DNA from: Hyphomicrobiales bacterium
GTDB lineage: Bacteria; Pseudomonadota; Alphaproteobacteria; Rhizobiales; Beijerinckiaceae
Direction: 5' to 3'
DNA length: 35,673 bases
Assembly: GCA_028290405.1 (NCBI GenBank)
Contig: JAQGJX010000111.1
Coordinates: 1-35,673 of the forward strand
In this document: positions 1 to 8,418 of the stretch, piece by piece
Numbering within the stretch: the stretch's first letter is position 1
How the letters are laid out: every line of letters starts with the position of its first letter
The notes under the pieces: model-generated
Database searches by the model: none
Seen by the model: the letters and a program-made list of their open reading frames with translations, nothing else
Told to the model about the DNA's origin: nothing
Program-made: the position numbers and the translations under genes

Positions 1-2
1 GG

Positions 3-452
3 CATGCATGGTCGATCACCAATCAGGCGAACGCCTTTTGCAATCTCATGTTCACCGCCAACGTGTGCCTGGCGGGCAGCGACGGCAGCTTCAATTCCAT
101 GGGCGAAGGCATGATCGTCAATTTCGACGGCGTTCCGCTGGTGCGCGGCGGGGGCGTCCCGGACGAAATCATCACCGGCGAAGTGCGCCCGGACCTGTGC
201 GACGAAGCCCGCCGCCTGTGGGGCGTGGAGAACAACATCTACCAGTTCGGCCATCGCGGGTACGTGGCGGTGAAGGGCGGCGCGGGCGATTGCCCCTACA
301 CGTTCATGCAGGACCTCGTGCAGAACAGATACGCCCTCCCGTGGGAGGGCGAGGTCGTGGTGACGGACGGCGCAAGCTGCGGCTTTCCGGCGCCGGAGCG
401 CGCGTACGCGCCCAGCCCCGCCCCAAACCCGCCGCCAAAGCTTAAGGGCTGA
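3..452 (+). CDS. amiF: C-terminal part of a formamidase/aliphatic amidase (nitrilase superfamily), cut by the window edge
   Basis: The reading frame is open from the first base, so the 5' part of the gene lies outside the window. About 149 residues remain, ending at a TGA. The visible part has the tail typical of AmiF/AmiE amidases: ENNIYQFGHRGYVAVKGG, then CPYTFMQDLV, then LPWEGEV and CGFPAPERAY. The family hydrolyses formamide or short aliphatic amides to the acid and ammonia in the cytoplasm, using a Glu-Lys-Cys triad. The catalytic residues normally lie upstream, so they cannot be checked here. The last residues are Pro-rich and probably a variable tail. The next gene converges directly, with its stop codon adjacent. 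Formamidase rather than broad aliphatic amidase is my reading of the HRGYVAVKGG segment and is less certain than the family. Confidence 0.8.
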   Translation, partial: HAWSITNQANAFCNLMFTANVCLAGSDGSFNSMGEGMIVNFDGVPLVRGGGVPDEIITGEVRPDLCDEARRLWGVENNIYQFGHRGYVAVKGGAGDCPYTFMQDLVQNRYALPWEGEVVVTDGASCGFPAPERAYAPSPAPNPPPKLKG

Positions 453-1442
453 TCAGTCCGCCTCGACGAGCGCCCGAAGGCTGAGCTGGTCCGCCTCCCG
501 GATGGCGGCCAGCACCTCTTCGGTCGCCGTCTGGTGCACCATGTGGCCCGCGTGGCGCACGCCGCGCAGCACGCTGCCGGGGATGTCCTCGTGCAGCCGG
601 GCGGACTGCCGGCCAAAGTCGATCACCCGATCCTCCTCCCCCGCCACGATGACGACCGGCATGTCCAGTTCCGCGTAATGGTGGCAGGCGGCGCGCGCCG
701 CCGGGATCATGGCCGCCGATTCCTCCGCCGCAGCCCGCACCTGCGAGGGCCGCAGCGCCATCTCCTTGGGAAAGCCGCGAAACTTCAGCGGGGGCGGCGC
801 GGGGCCGAACAGCTTGCGCAGGATGGCGGGCCAGAGCATCCGGCCCAGCATCGGCGAGACGGTATGGCTCAGCACGTCGCCCAGCACGGGAACGGCCGGC
901 GCGGACAACGCGGGCACGTCGGCGCGCGCGGTCGGGTAATAATAGCCCGACACCAGCACGAGCGCAGTCACCTGCCTGGGAAAGCGCCGCGCCATCTCCA
1001 CCGCCACGAGCGCGCCCCACGAGTGCCCGAGCGTCAGCGCGCGGCCAACCCGCATCCGCTCCAGCGCATGGTGGATCAGCTCGGCTTGCCTCGCAGGCGT
1101 CCACACGGTTCCGCGCGGGCGGTCGCTATGGCCAAATCCCGGCCGGTCGAAGGCGATCACGCGATAGTCGCGGGACGCGCGCGCAATGAGGCCGCTGGTT
1201 TCGAAATCTTCAATCATGCTGCCGTTGCCGTGCAGCAGGACCAGCGGTTCGCCGGACCCGTGGTCCAAATAGTGAAGCCACACGCCGTCGACTTCGATGA
1301 ACTGGCCAAGCGGCGGGTGCTCACGCTCCGCACGCTGGGCCATGCGACGGTTGGCGAGCGCCATGGCGCCGAGCGCGGCTGCGGCCCCAAGCGCGACGGT
1401 CAGCGCGGGGCGGAGCGTGCGCGCGCGTTCGTTCCTGTGCAT
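453..1442 (-). CDS. Alpha/beta-fold hydrolase with N-terminal membrane anchor or signal
   Basis: 329 residues. A basic start is followed by a hydrophobic stretch at about residues 11-30 (LTVALGAAAALGAMALA), a signal peptide or anchor that suggests periplasmic or membrane location. The hydrolase domain has the oxyanion-region motif LLHGNGS (69-75), a DRPGFGHS strand-turn (99-106), the nucleophile elbow GHSWG with Ser141, a likely acid in AGEEDRVID and the catalytic His in RHAGHMVHQ. This set matches epoxide hydrolase/haloalkane dehalogenase-like esterases, but the substrate cannot be read. A longer frame runs upstream over the CMD-like gene, but the ATG at 1442 is preferred because GAGG lies 8 bases before it. 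It is the last gene of the minus-strand run, 116 bases after the CMD-like gene, so it may be cotranscribed. Confidence 0.85.
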   Translation of the reverse strand: MHRNERARTLRPALTVALGAAAALGAMALANRRMAQRAEREHPPLGQFIEVDGVWLHYLDHGSGEPLVLLHGNGSMIEDFETSGLIARASRDYRVIAFDRPGFGHSDRPRGTVWTPARQAELIHHALERMRVGRALTLGHSWGALVAVEMARRFPRQVTALVLVSGYYYPTARADVPALSAPAVPVLGDVLSHTVSPMLGRMLWPAILRKLFGPAPPPLKFRGFPKEMALRPSQVRAAAEESAAMIPAARAACHHYAELDMPVVIVAGEEDRVIDFGRQSARLHEDIPGSVLRGVRHAGHMVHQTATEEVLAAIREADQLSLRALVEAD

Positions 1443-1558
1443 GGGCTGGTCCTCAGCTCCCGGCCTGCGCGGAGAATCCGCCAGGCCGGGGCTGCAGGAT
1501 GAACCGATCCCGCGCCGGGGGGTTCCGGGCCGTTCGCCCGGCGGACTTGCCGGCGCGA

Positions 1559-2173
1559 TCAGCGCTTGTGCTTGCCAGCGTCCCACCCGTGGGAGGCGAG
1601 GAACTTCTCGCCCACGTGCACAGGCTCTTCCTCGAGGGGAGTCGCCATCGTGTCGTTCCACCGGTTGAGGAAGCCGAACACGGAGATCACCGCGACGATC
1701 TCGACGATCTGCTCCTCGCTCCAGTGCATGCGCAGCGTCACGAACATGTCGTCGGACACGCAATTGGGGACGGACCCCGCCGCCGCCGCCACGTCCAGCG
1801 CGATGCGCTCGGCGTCGGAGAACAGCGGGCTTGTCTGATAATCCCACACAGCTGCGAGCTTGCGCTCCTCAAGCCCAAGATGGAGGGCGCCGCCCGCCGT
1901 ATGGGCCATGCAATACTGGCAGCCGGCGGCGCGGCTCGCCACGTGCGCCACGAGACGCTTGAGCGGCCCGGGCACCGTGCTGGACGGCAGCCACAGGCTC
2001 GCCGACATGGCGGCGAACGCCTTCATGATCTCCGGGCGCCGCTGCATGATCAGCATCGAGTTCGGCACGAAGCCAAGGTTCTTCAGCGAGGCCGCAAAAT
2101 GCGGCGCAAGCTCGGGATTGTGATCCACCGGCAACGGATCGAGTCGCGGCGACGGCGCGTCCTGCTGTGTCAT
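1559..2173 (-). CDS. Carboxymuconolactone decarboxylase/AhpD-fold family protein
   Basis: 204 residues. The AhpD-like core is at about residues 45-115 and contains the redox motif CQYCMAH (Cys85, Cys88, His91) after a helix with KRLVAHVAS. In AhpD relatives the CxxC pair supports peroxidase or disulfide chemistry; in true carboxymuconolactone decarboxylases these cysteines are usually absent, so a peroxidase-like or thiol role is more likely. A second helical region, with MHWSEEQIVEIVAV, follows as in the two-helical-repeat members of the family. AAGGGG precedes the ATG. The gene starts 12 bases after the stop of the upstream Bug gene, which indicates one transcript. The partner reductase and substrate are unknown. 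Confidence 0.85.
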   Translation of the reverse strand: MTQQDAPSPRLDPLPVDHNPELAPHFAASLKNLGFVPNSMLIMQRRPEIMKAFAAMSASLWLPSSTVPGPLKRLVAHVASRAAGCQYCMAHTAGGALHLGLEERKLAAVWDYQTSPLFSDAERIALDVAAAAGSVPNCVSDDMFVTLRMHWSEEQIVEIVAVISVFGFLNRWNDTMATPLEEEPVHVGEKFLASHGWDAGKHKR

Positions 2174-2185
2174 GCGTGAGCCCCT

Positions 2186-3151
2186 TCAGTTCGGCACGAT
2201 CCTGGCCGCCTTGGCGACAGCGCTCCACTTGGCCATTTCGGCCTGCAGCGCCACGCGGAACTCCTCCGGCGAACTCGCGACCGGCTCGGCGCCCTCCGCA
2301 TCGAGGCGCTTGCGCATCTCGGGGGATTCGAGCCCCTTTTTCGCCTCTTCATAAAGGCGCCGGATGATCGGCTCCGGCGTGCCCGCGGGCGCCAGCAGGC
2401 CGAACCACTGGATCGCCTCAAAGCCTGGCACCGTCTCCGCGATGGTGGGCACGTCGGGCAGGAAGTGAGAGCGCTTCAGCGACGAAATGCCCAGCGCCCG
2501 CAGGGTGCCGCCATCCACCTGCGACTTGGCCGACAGGAAATTGACCAGCATCCCGGTGACGCGCCCGGCCATGATGTCGATGAGCGCAGGCCCCACGCCC
2601 GCATAAGGCACATGCAGCAGGTCGAGGCCCGCTTCGTTCTTCAGCATCTCCACCGCCAGATGCGGCTGCGTGCCAAGGCCCGCCGACCCATAGGTGAGAT
2701 CGCCAGGCTTGGCGCGCGCCGCCGCCAGGAACTCCGGCACGGTCTTGAACGGCTGATCCGGGCCGACGACGAGCAGGCTCGGCAGCGACACCAGCATGGT
2801 GATGGGCGCGAGGTCGCGCACCACGTCATACGGCATGTTCTTGTGCATGACGTGGTTGATGGCGAGCGTGCTGGCGGACACCAGCAGCGTGTACCCGTCC
2901 GGCGCGGACTTCGCCGCCACGTCCGTGCCGCGCATGTTGCCTGCGCCCGGCCGGTTCTCCACGTAGAATTGCTGGCCCATGGCCTGCGAGAAGTGCTGCG
3001 CCAGCATGCGGCCCACGGCGTCAGTGCCGCCCCCCGGCGCCGACGCGACGACCATCTTCACGGGCCGTGTGGGATAAGGCGCGTCCTGGGCGCGCGCCAC
3101 GTCGGGCGACAGGGCCGCGAGGGCGAAGCAGGCGGCGAGAGCCTTGCGCAT
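2186..3151 (-). CDS. Bug-family substrate-binding protein (TctC-like), canonical short type
   Basis: 321 residues. The signal peptide [21 protein letters not shown] ends in an A-x-A site near residue 20. The mature part starts [19 protein letters not shown] and continues with [16 protein letters not shown] and [18 protein letters not shown], all typical of the Bug/TctC fold, which binds carboxylates in the periplasm. The late segment [16 protein letters not shown] is also diagnostic. The family normally works with the TctA/TctB permease, and neither is in this window. AAAGGG lies 6 bases before the chosen ATG, and the start is 2 bases after the stop of the cupin gene, so translation is probably coupled. 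The ligand cannot be read; the neighbours suggest an aromatic or related organic acid (inference). Confidence 0.93.
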   Translation of the reverse strand: MRKALAACFALAALSPDVARAQDAPYPTRPVKMVVASAPGGGTDAVGRMLAQHFSQAMGQQFYVENRPGAGNMRGTDVAAKSAPDGYTLLVSASTLAINHVMHKNMPYDVVRDLAPITMLVSLPSLLVVGPDQPFKTVPEFLAAARAKPGDLTYGSAGLGTQPHLAVEMLKNEAGLDLLHVPYAGVGPALIDIMAGRVTGMLVNFLSAKSQVDGGTLRALGISSLKRSHFLPDVPTIAETVPGFEAIQWFGLLAPAGTPEPIIRRLYEEAKKGLESPEMRKRLDAEGAEPVASSPEEFRVALQAEMAKWSAVAKAARIVPN

Positions 3152-3153
3152 GG

Positions 3154-3633
3154 TCAACCCTTTGGTCCGAGCGTCTTGCCCGCCATCTCGACAGGCGTCG
3201 CGGCGATGAGCACGAACGCTATCACGCACGGCGCGTCGGACCTGTTGATCCAGTCGTGCACCGTCCCGCGCTGCACGAGCACGTCGCCCGCCTTGAGGTG
3301 CGCCTCCTTGCCGTCGTCCATCACCATGAAGATTTCGCCGGACATCACCACGGCGTAGTCCACCGTCATCGTGCGGTGCATGCGTGGCGCGACGCCCGGA
3401 TCGTACGAGACGACGCGGAAGATCGCGCCCTGCTCCGCGCAGGCGGCCACGTCCTGCAAGCCGCCGTCCTGCGCGCTCGCGTTGTCGGCGGGCGTGGACG
3501 TGTTGGTCCAGATGACGGAGCTGGAATGCCCGGGCCTGCGCGACACGATGTTGGTGGTGACGCCGTCGATGGCGATGACCGACTGGCCGTCAGCGTCGTG
3601 CCCGGTGACGACCCGGCGAATGGCGAGCGCCAT
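3154..3633 (-). CDS. Single-domain cupin protein
   Basis: 159 residues. The cupin barrel spans about residues 75-140. Motif 1 is visible as YDPGVAPRMHRTMTVDY with His86, followed by VMSGEIFMVMDDG; motif 2 is LKAGDVLVQRGTVHDWIN with His126. The usual second His of motif 1 is missing (HRT in place of HxH), so the metal site is incomplete or uses Asp92. Such small cupins are often encoded beside catabolic enzymes and have been proposed as isomerases, dioxygenases or sensors; no specific reaction can be assigned. A strong ribosome site, GGGAGGAA, is 6 bases before the ATG at 3633. It is the first gene after a 232-base gap that holds several inverted repeats, so a promoter may lie there. Confidence 0.85.
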   Translation of the reverse strand: MALAIRRVVTGHDADGQSVIAIDGVTTNIVSRRPGHSSSVIWTNTSTPADNASAQDGGLQDVAACAEQGAIFRVVSYDPGVAPRMHRTMTVDYAVVMSGEIFMVMDDGKEAHLKAGDVLVQRGTVHDWINRSDAPCVIAFVLIAATPVEMAGKTLGPKG

Positions 3634-3729
3634 CTGGTTTCCTCCCATAGGGCGCCAAGCAGCGCCGTTTCGTTGACTTGGTCGCATGGCGCCGGGCCAT
3701 GGTCAAGGCGGCCCGCGGCCCCGCCGGGC

Positions 3730-3752
3730 GTGCGAAAACGCACCAAGGTGCG
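3730..3752. repeat. Three alternating arms GTGCG / CGCAC / GTGCG
   Basis: GTGCG at 3730-3734, CGCAC at 3739-3743 and GTGCG at 3748-3752 are each separated by four bases (AAAA and CAAG). The central arm can pair with either outer arm, giving two mutually exclusive short hairpins, or the three arms may be half-sites of an operator. It sits about 100 bases upstream of the cupin start. The role is inferred; the pattern is read directly. Confidence 0.4.
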
Positions 3753-3809
3753 GGAGAACCTAGGGACCGTGAAACCGTTGATCCGTGCGACGTTCTTACG
3801 GACGCCGTA

Positions 3810-3857
3810 CGGTCGCCCGCGCCAAGGAACTTGCCCCCCAGCCAGCGCGGGCGACCG
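3810..3857. repeat. 13-bp perfect inverted repeat downstream of the UbiD-like gene
   Basis: CGGTCGCCCGCGC (3810-3822) and its exact reverse complement (3845-3857) flank a 22-base loop. The repeat begins 8 bases past the stop codon of the UbiD-like gene. No T-run follows on the minus strand, so it is not a classical intrinsic terminator; transcript-end stabilisation is a possible role. Confidence 0.5.
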
Positions 3858-3865
3858 CCAGCGCG

Positions 3866-5476
3866 TCACACGCCGTGGTTGGGATCGTGGTAGAAGTCGC
3901 CCACAAGCCCAGTCGATCCCGGAGTGGCCTGCGTCAGGTGATAGCGCCCGTCACGGTCGCGTCCAAGCCGTCCCTGCTCACGCAGCGCGTCAAGCGCCGC
4001 AGCCACTTCTCGCCCGTCCGTGCTGCCCACCGCCTCCACGAGATGGCTGTAGAACAGCGGCCCTGCCTCAAGCGCCTGCTCCACGTTCTGGAACCGCGCA
4101 GGTCCGTCAAAGGTCTTCGCCGCGCAGCGTGTGTAGATGATCTCGTGCCCGCGCCCGAAGGGACGCGTGCAATCGAACCCCGCCTTGGCCCCCGTGCGGC
4201 GACCTTTCAGCGAGGGGTCCATGGTCATGCCCATCATGCCCGTCACCATCACGATGTCTTCGTCCGCCTGGAAGCGCGTGCCCATCGCCCACTCGACCTG
4301 CCGATCGTCGGTCACGTCGATGTCTTCGTCGAACACGTAGATGGACTTGAGGTGCAGCATGGCGCCGAACAGCGCCAGCATGGCGTTGCGCGCCTCCCCG
4401 TGCCGATGCTGGCGCATGGACACGCGCATCGTGCCCGATCCCCCTGAGAGAGAGCGCGAACTCACCGCGATGGGCTCCTTCACCACGCCGCGCAGCACGC
4501 GCATGGCGGTGGCCTCAAGCCGCAGCGCGGTCATGCAGGCGGCGTCGGTCTGGTCCAGATGGAAAGCGGAGCCATGCTGCAAAGTCTGGTGCAGCACGTC
4601 CTTTCGCATGGTGATCGCCGTGCAGGTGAACACCGGGTCCATGTGAATGGCGCCGTAATAGCCCATGTACTCGCCATAAGGTCCTTCGGGCTCGCAATAG
4701 CCGCGCTCGTCGAGATAGCCTTCCAGCACGATCTCCGCGTCCGCAGGCACGAGGATGTCGTTCGTGAGGCTCTTCACGAACGGCGCGGACTCGCCGCGCA
4801 TGGTCGAGACCATGTGGTATTCGTCGCCCTGCTGGCGCGTGGTGGCGGCGAAGAAGTCGAGCGGATGCGTGCCGATGGTGAACGTGATCGGCAGCCGCTC
4901 GCCGCGCTTGGCGCAAGCCTCGTAGATGCGCTTGAGATCGGACGGCGCCGTGATGTTGGTGCCCGCCTGGGTGCGGTTGCGCAGCGACAGGCGGCGGCTG
5001 CCGACGTTCGAGCGCCCCGTCACCGGATCGTTCACGTAGTCGATGCCCGAACTGATGTAGCAGCTGCCGTCGAACTCGTGCTGGGGATGGAACGGCAGTC
5101 GCGTGAGATCGACGGACTCGCCCGTGATCTTCACCGCGTGGACCGGCGCCTCGTCGGAGGGAACGACCACGGACTTCTTGGGGTTGGCGAACCGCTTCAG
5201 CATTTCGTCATAGACAGTGGCGGGCGTGGCGTCGAACGCGGCCACCAGCCGCTTCCGGCTCGCCGCAACCTTGGCGACGACCTCGTGCCGCTCGGGGCCA
5301 GCCTGCTTGAACAGCAGCGCCTTCGGGCTTTTCTCGATCATGGCGCTCATGGCCGTCAACGCCACGGGCTCCTCGTGAATCTCAACCTCGTCCAGTTCGA
5401 TCAGCCGTTCGACGAACCGCCGCAGCCGGAACTTCTCGAAGTCGAATTCGTGTCCCAGCATTCCGGTCCCGCTCAT
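3866..5476 (-). CDS. UbiD-family prenylated-FMN-dependent (de)carboxylase
   Basis: 536 residues, close to the usual UbiD length of about 490-520. The fold is recognisable throughout. SNVGSRRLS carries the metal Asn157 and the active-site Arg162. GYCEPEGPYGEYMGYYG carries Glu264 and Glu269, spaced five apart like Glu277 and Glu282 of the fungal decarboxylase Fdc1. HPLDFFAA and a late DEDIDVTDD segment also fit. The family reversibly decarboxylates aromatic or alpha,beta-unsaturated acids with prFMN, which UbiX supplies; no ubiX is in the window. AAAGGG precedes the ATG by 8 bases. The gene sits between Bug protein genes and a crotonase-like gene, so a catabolic substrate is more likely than ubiquinone synthesis. 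The C-terminal about 60 residues (EVAAALDALREQGRLG) resemble a short winged-helix-like extension. Confidence 0.92.
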   Translation of the reverse strand: MSGTGMLGHEFDFEKFRLRRFVERLIELDEVEIHEEPVALTAMSAMIEKSPKALLFKQAGPERHEVVAKVAASRKRLVAAFDATPATVYDEMLKRFANPKKSVVVPSDEAPVHAVKITGESVDLTRLPFHPQHEFDGSCYISSGIDYVNDPVTGRSNVGSRRLSLRNRTQAGTNITAPSDLKRIYEACAKRGERLPITFTIGTHPLDFFAATTRQQGDEYHMVSTMRGESAPFVKSLTNDILVPADAEIVLEGYLDERGYCEPEGPYGEYMGYYGAIHMDPVFTCTAITMRKDVLHQTLQHGSAFHLDQTDAACMTALRLEATAMRVLRGVVKEPIAVSSRSLSGGSGTMRVSMRQHRHGEARNAMLALFGAMLHLKSIYVFDEDIDVTDDRQVEWAMGTRFQADEDIVMVTGMMGMTMDPSLKGRRTGAKAGFDCTRPFGRGHEIIYTRCAAKTFDGPARFQNVEQALEAGPLFYSHLVEAVGSTDGREVAAALDALREQGRLGRDRDGRYHLTQATPGSTGLVGDFYHDPNHGV

Positions 5477-5515
5477 GCCCGCTACCCTTTGAAAGATGAT
5501 GCGCCGCGAGGCGGC

Positions 5516-6538
5516 TTATTGCTGCGCCACGATGGCGCGGATCCTGTCGACGAGTTCAGGCGGGGTCGTGAAACTGTCCAGCACGATCTTCGTCACCTGT
5601 TCGCCCGTCAGCGGGTTGATATCCAGCTGCGCCTTCTCGGCCTCGGAGAGGAAACCCGGGTCCTTCATGGCCGCGTCGAACGCGCGCCGCAGCAATTCCA
5701 CCCGTTCGCGCGGAACCTCGGGACCGGTGAGGAACGGCCGCCCCAGCGCGACGGGCGAGGACACGAGCCGGAGGATGGCGCGCTCGTCCGGCGTGCGGCC
5801 CAGCTCCTCCATCAACGGCGCGTCGGGGGCCAGAGGGTCGCGCGCGGCGCCCACCTGCGACAGCACCACGACCTTCTTGTCCGTGAACCAACCGGGGTGC
5901 TCCTGCATCATGCCCGCGATGCTGCCGCCGCTTCGGCCCGCCACCTCGCCGCGCTCCATGGCGAGGTCGATTTCCGTGGTGGCCTTGTAGCCCATCACGA
6001 GCTTGAATTTCGTGCCAAGGACCGCGTTCATTACGGCGGGATACAGGTAGGTTCCCGACCCCGTGCCGGTGGCCCCGACGATGAGTTCGCGCTTCAGCAC
6101 GTCGTCCGTGGTCGTCACGCCAGAGGCGCGCCACGCCACGGTGACGAGATTGGAGATGCCCGTGGAGCCCAGCCAGTTGATGCGCCGCGCGTCGTAGCGC
6201 ACGCCCTTGCCGTCAATGAGCTGATGCATCGGGATGGAGTTCGCCACCGTGGCGATGGCCGTGCCGTCCTTGGCCGCCTGGTTATAGATGTAATTCGTCG
6301 CCAGCACGTGCCCGCCGCCAGGCATGTTCTGGATCACCGTGGTGGGGTTCCCCGGCAGGTTCTTCGCCATGTGCTTGGACAGGATGCGCGCCACCAGATC
6401 GTACGGCCCACCGGCGCCTGTGCTGGTGATGATCGTGAGCGTCTTGCCTTTATAGAAGTCGTCCGGCGCCTGCGCGCGGCTGGCGCCTGATGACGCAAGC
6501 GCCGCCGCAAGGCTGATGATCGCCCCAAGAGCCTTCAT
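5516..6538 (-). CDS. Bug-family substrate-binding protein, long divergent type
   Basis: 340 residues with a signal peptide (about 1-23, ending SGASRAQA). The mature protein begins DDFYKGKTLTIITSTGAGGP and then LPGNPTTVIQNMPGGGH, the divergent Bug subgroup in which the first strand carries FYKGKT rather than YPxRPI. The segment YPAVMNAVLGTKFKLVMGY is nearly the same as in the Bug gene at 27574, so the two are clear paralogues. The protein should bind a carboxylated ligand in the periplasm; no TctA/TctB partner is visible. GAGGAG lies before the ATG. The gene starts 10 bases after the crotonase-like gene and is followed by the UbiD-like gene after 39 bases, which supports cotranscription and a shared substrate pathway (inference). 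Confidence 0.9.
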   Translation of the reverse strand: MKALGAIISLAAALASSGASRAQAPDDFYKGKTLTIITSTGAGGPYDLVARILSKHMAKNLPGNPTTVIQNMPGGGHVLATNYIYNQAAKDGTAIATVANSIPMHQLIDGKGVRYDARRINWLGSTGISNLVTVAWRASGVTTTDDVLKRELIVGATGTGSGTYLYPAVMNAVLGTKFKLVMGYKATTEIDLAMERGEVAGRSGGSIAGMMQEHPGWFTDKKVVVLSQVGAARDPLAPDAPLMEELGRTPDERAILRLVSSPVALGRPFLTGPEVPRERVELLRRAFDAAMKDPGFLSEAEKAQLDINPLTGEQVTKIVLDSFTTPPELVDRIRAIVAQQ

Positions 6539-6548
6539 TGGCGTCTCC

Positions 6549-7289
6549 TCAACTCTTCTTCATTTCCGACGACGAATTGATGGTCGCATGGACGTTGCGC
6601 GCGAAGTCGACCGCGCCCTGCACGTCCATGTTCATGGCGGAGCGCAAATACTCTTTGACGCCTTCCGTCGCGGGAGCCGGGGCGTCGAGAATGGACTTCA
6701 CCACGGCCGCAAGGGCGCTTTCCGCCTGCGCGCTCTCCACCACGTCGCCCACGATCCCGAACGCCAGCGCGCGCTCCGGTCCGATGACGGCGGACGTGTA
6801 GACCAGATGAGAAATCGCCTTGCGCGACAGCCTGTCCACCAGCGATGACATCACCATGGTTGGCATGATGCGATGGGACATCTCCGGGATCTGGAAGCGC
6901 GCGTTGTCCGTCGCGATGGTGATGTCGCACAGCGCCGCGATGGAGCATCCAAACCCCAGCGCGCGGCCCTGCACGAGGCTCACGATGGGAATGGGCGTCT
7001 TGCGGAAGGCGCCGTAGCAATCGAAGATCACCTCCGTTGCGCGCCTGCGCTGCAGCGCTTCAGTGGCGCCCATGGGCGGGCGCCCGCTCGCGCGCCCGGT
7101 GCAGAAATCATCCCCCGCCCCGCGCAGCACGACGAGGCGCGACGTCTCCGCCGCTCCCAGCAGCAGCCCGGCCAGACGCGCCGCCATCTCGTCCGTGACG
7201 CCGTTGCCGGCCTCGGGCCGGTTCAGCGTCAGGTTGAGGACAGGGCCCTCCTGCCGCACGAGAATGTCTTCGTTCATCGGTTCATCCAT
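6549..7289 (-). CDS. Enoyl-CoA hydratase/isomerase (crotonase) family protein with one catalytic Glu replaced
   Basis: 246 residues, a normal crotonase length. The oxyanion-hole regions are DDFCTGRASG (60-69) and LVQGRALGFGCS (105-116). In classical enoyl-CoA hydratase the second motif reads GGGCE, and its Glu (Glu144 of the rat enzyme) is Ser116 here. The second Glu (Glu164 in rat) is kept as Glu136 in FQIPEM. The protein is therefore unlikely to be an ordinary hydratase; isomerase, hydrolase or retro-Claisen activities occur in such variants. The start is uncertain between 7289 and 7277 (MNEDIL), and neither has a strong ribosome site. It is preceded by a Bug gene at 13 bases and followed by another at 10 bases. 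Confidence 0.85.
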   Translation of the reverse strand: MDEPMNEDILVRQEGPVLNLTLNRPEAGNGVTDEMAARLAGLLLGAAETSRLVVLRGAGDDFCTGRASGRPPMGATEALQRRRATEVIFDCYGAFRKTPIPIVSLVQGRALGFGCSIAALCDITIATDNARFQIPEMSHRIMPTMVMSSLVDRLSRKAISHLVYTSAVIGPERALAFGIVGDVVESAQAESALAAVVKSILDAPAPATEGVKEYLRSAMNMDVQGAVDFARNVHATINSSSEMKKS

Positions 7290-7302
7290 CGACTTTTGAG
7301 AT

Positions 7303-8340
7303 TCAATCGGACGTCAGGGTCCGCAGCGCGCGGTCGCGCACCTCGCGCGACATCGCCGACGTGTCCTTGATCAATTGCTCGAGCTTGGCGCCGTTCAGCG
7401 GCGCGAGGCCGCTTTCGATCCGCGCCGCATCCTGCTGGAACTCGGCGTCCCTCGTCATCGCGTCGAAGGCCGTGCGCAGGATCGCCACGCGGTCCTCGGG
7501 CGTTTCGGGCGCGGCCATCAGCGCGTAGCCGACGTCGGCGGCGTTCATGAACACCTGCAATTGCTGGCGATCGGCCTCCGTCTTGCCCATCTCGCCCGCG
7601 ACCGGCACGTCCGGCAATTCAGGATGCCGGCTCAGTCCATATTGCAGCAGGATGTTCACCTTGCCGCTGGCCAGCCAATCGGGCCGCGCGGTCTTCAGCG
7701 TGTTCCATGCTGTCGTCACCGCCTCCACCTCGCCGCGCTCGAGCGCCAGCAGGCTGGCGGCGGCGTCCGCATACCCAAGCACCAGCTTGAAGCGCGTGCC
7801 GGCGATATGGTTGATGGCGCGGGTCTGGAACGCAAGCGGCGAGCTCGGCGCGGTGGCGCCGAGCAGGACGTCCCGCTTCATGGCGTCGTCAATCGTCGTC
7901 AGGCCGCTGGTGCGCAGGGCGTACGTCACGTTCGAATTGGTGGTGATGCGCCCGATCCAGCGAAACTTGGCCGCCTCGTAGCGCGCGCCGGGGAAAGTCT
8001 GAATCACCGTGACTGACGGGCTCATCAGCCCCAGCACGGTGCCGTCCTTGGCGCCGATGTTATAGACATAATTAGCGACCTGGATGCTGCCGGCGCCGGG
8101 CATGTTCTGCGCCACGAACGCGGGCGCGCCGGGAACGAACCGGCCCATGTGGCGCGCCGCTAGGCGGCCGAAATTGTCATAGGAGCCCGCAGGGCCCGAG
8201 CCGATGAAAACCCCGACGGTCTTGCCCTTGTAGAAATCCTGCGCGGACGCCGCGCCGCAAGACAATGCGCTGACTACAACGCCCAAAAGCGTTGCGGCGC
8301 CTGCGCGCCGCGACGGCGTGCTTTGAGCGTTCTTCCCCAT
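7303..8340 (-). CDS. Bug-family substrate-binding protein, long divergent type
   Basis: 345 residues. A basic N-terminus (MGKNAQSTPSRRAG) and hydrophobic core end at CGAASAQ, a signal peptide of about 34 residues. The mature start DFYKGKTVGVFIGSGPAG and VAQNMPGAGSIQVANYVYN place it in the same divergent subgroup as the genes at 5516 and 27574. Later segments such as TRFKLVLGYADAAASLLALERGEVEA match that group. Ligand unknown. It is the first gene of the leftward run; the 178-base region before it is shared with the divergent molybdenum hydroxylase gene, so promoters for both should lie there. AGAAAG lies 5 bases before the ATG. Confidence 0.9.
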   Translation of the reverse strand: MGKNAQSTPSRRAGAATLLGVVVSALSCGAASAQDFYKGKTVGVFIGSGPAGSYDNFGRLAARHMGRFVPGAPAFVAQNMPGAGSIQVANYVYNIGAKDGTVLGLMSPSVTVIQTFPGARYEAAKFRWIGRITTNSNVTYALRTSGLTTIDDAMKRDVLLGATAPSSPLAFQTRAINHIAGTRFKLVLGYADAAASLLALERGEVEAVTTAWNTLKTARPDWLASGKVNILLQYGLSRHPELPDVPVAGEMGKTEADRQQLQVFMNAADVGYALMAAPETPEDRVAILRTAFDAMTRDAEFQQDAARIESGLAPLNGAKLEQLIKDTSAMSREVRDRALRTLTSD

Positions 8341-8418
8341 GGCGGCTTTCTATGAGAGACGCGATTTGTCGTGCGGAAGCTAAAGATCATTGCCCGGCGC
8401 GTCAAATACGCAGCGGCC

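Noticed and set aside
4559-6490. A 643-residue plus-strand frame antisense to ubiD-like and Bug genes
   Set aside because: Composition is typical of a GC-driven shadow frame, and the opposite strand encodes proteins with clear family motifs.
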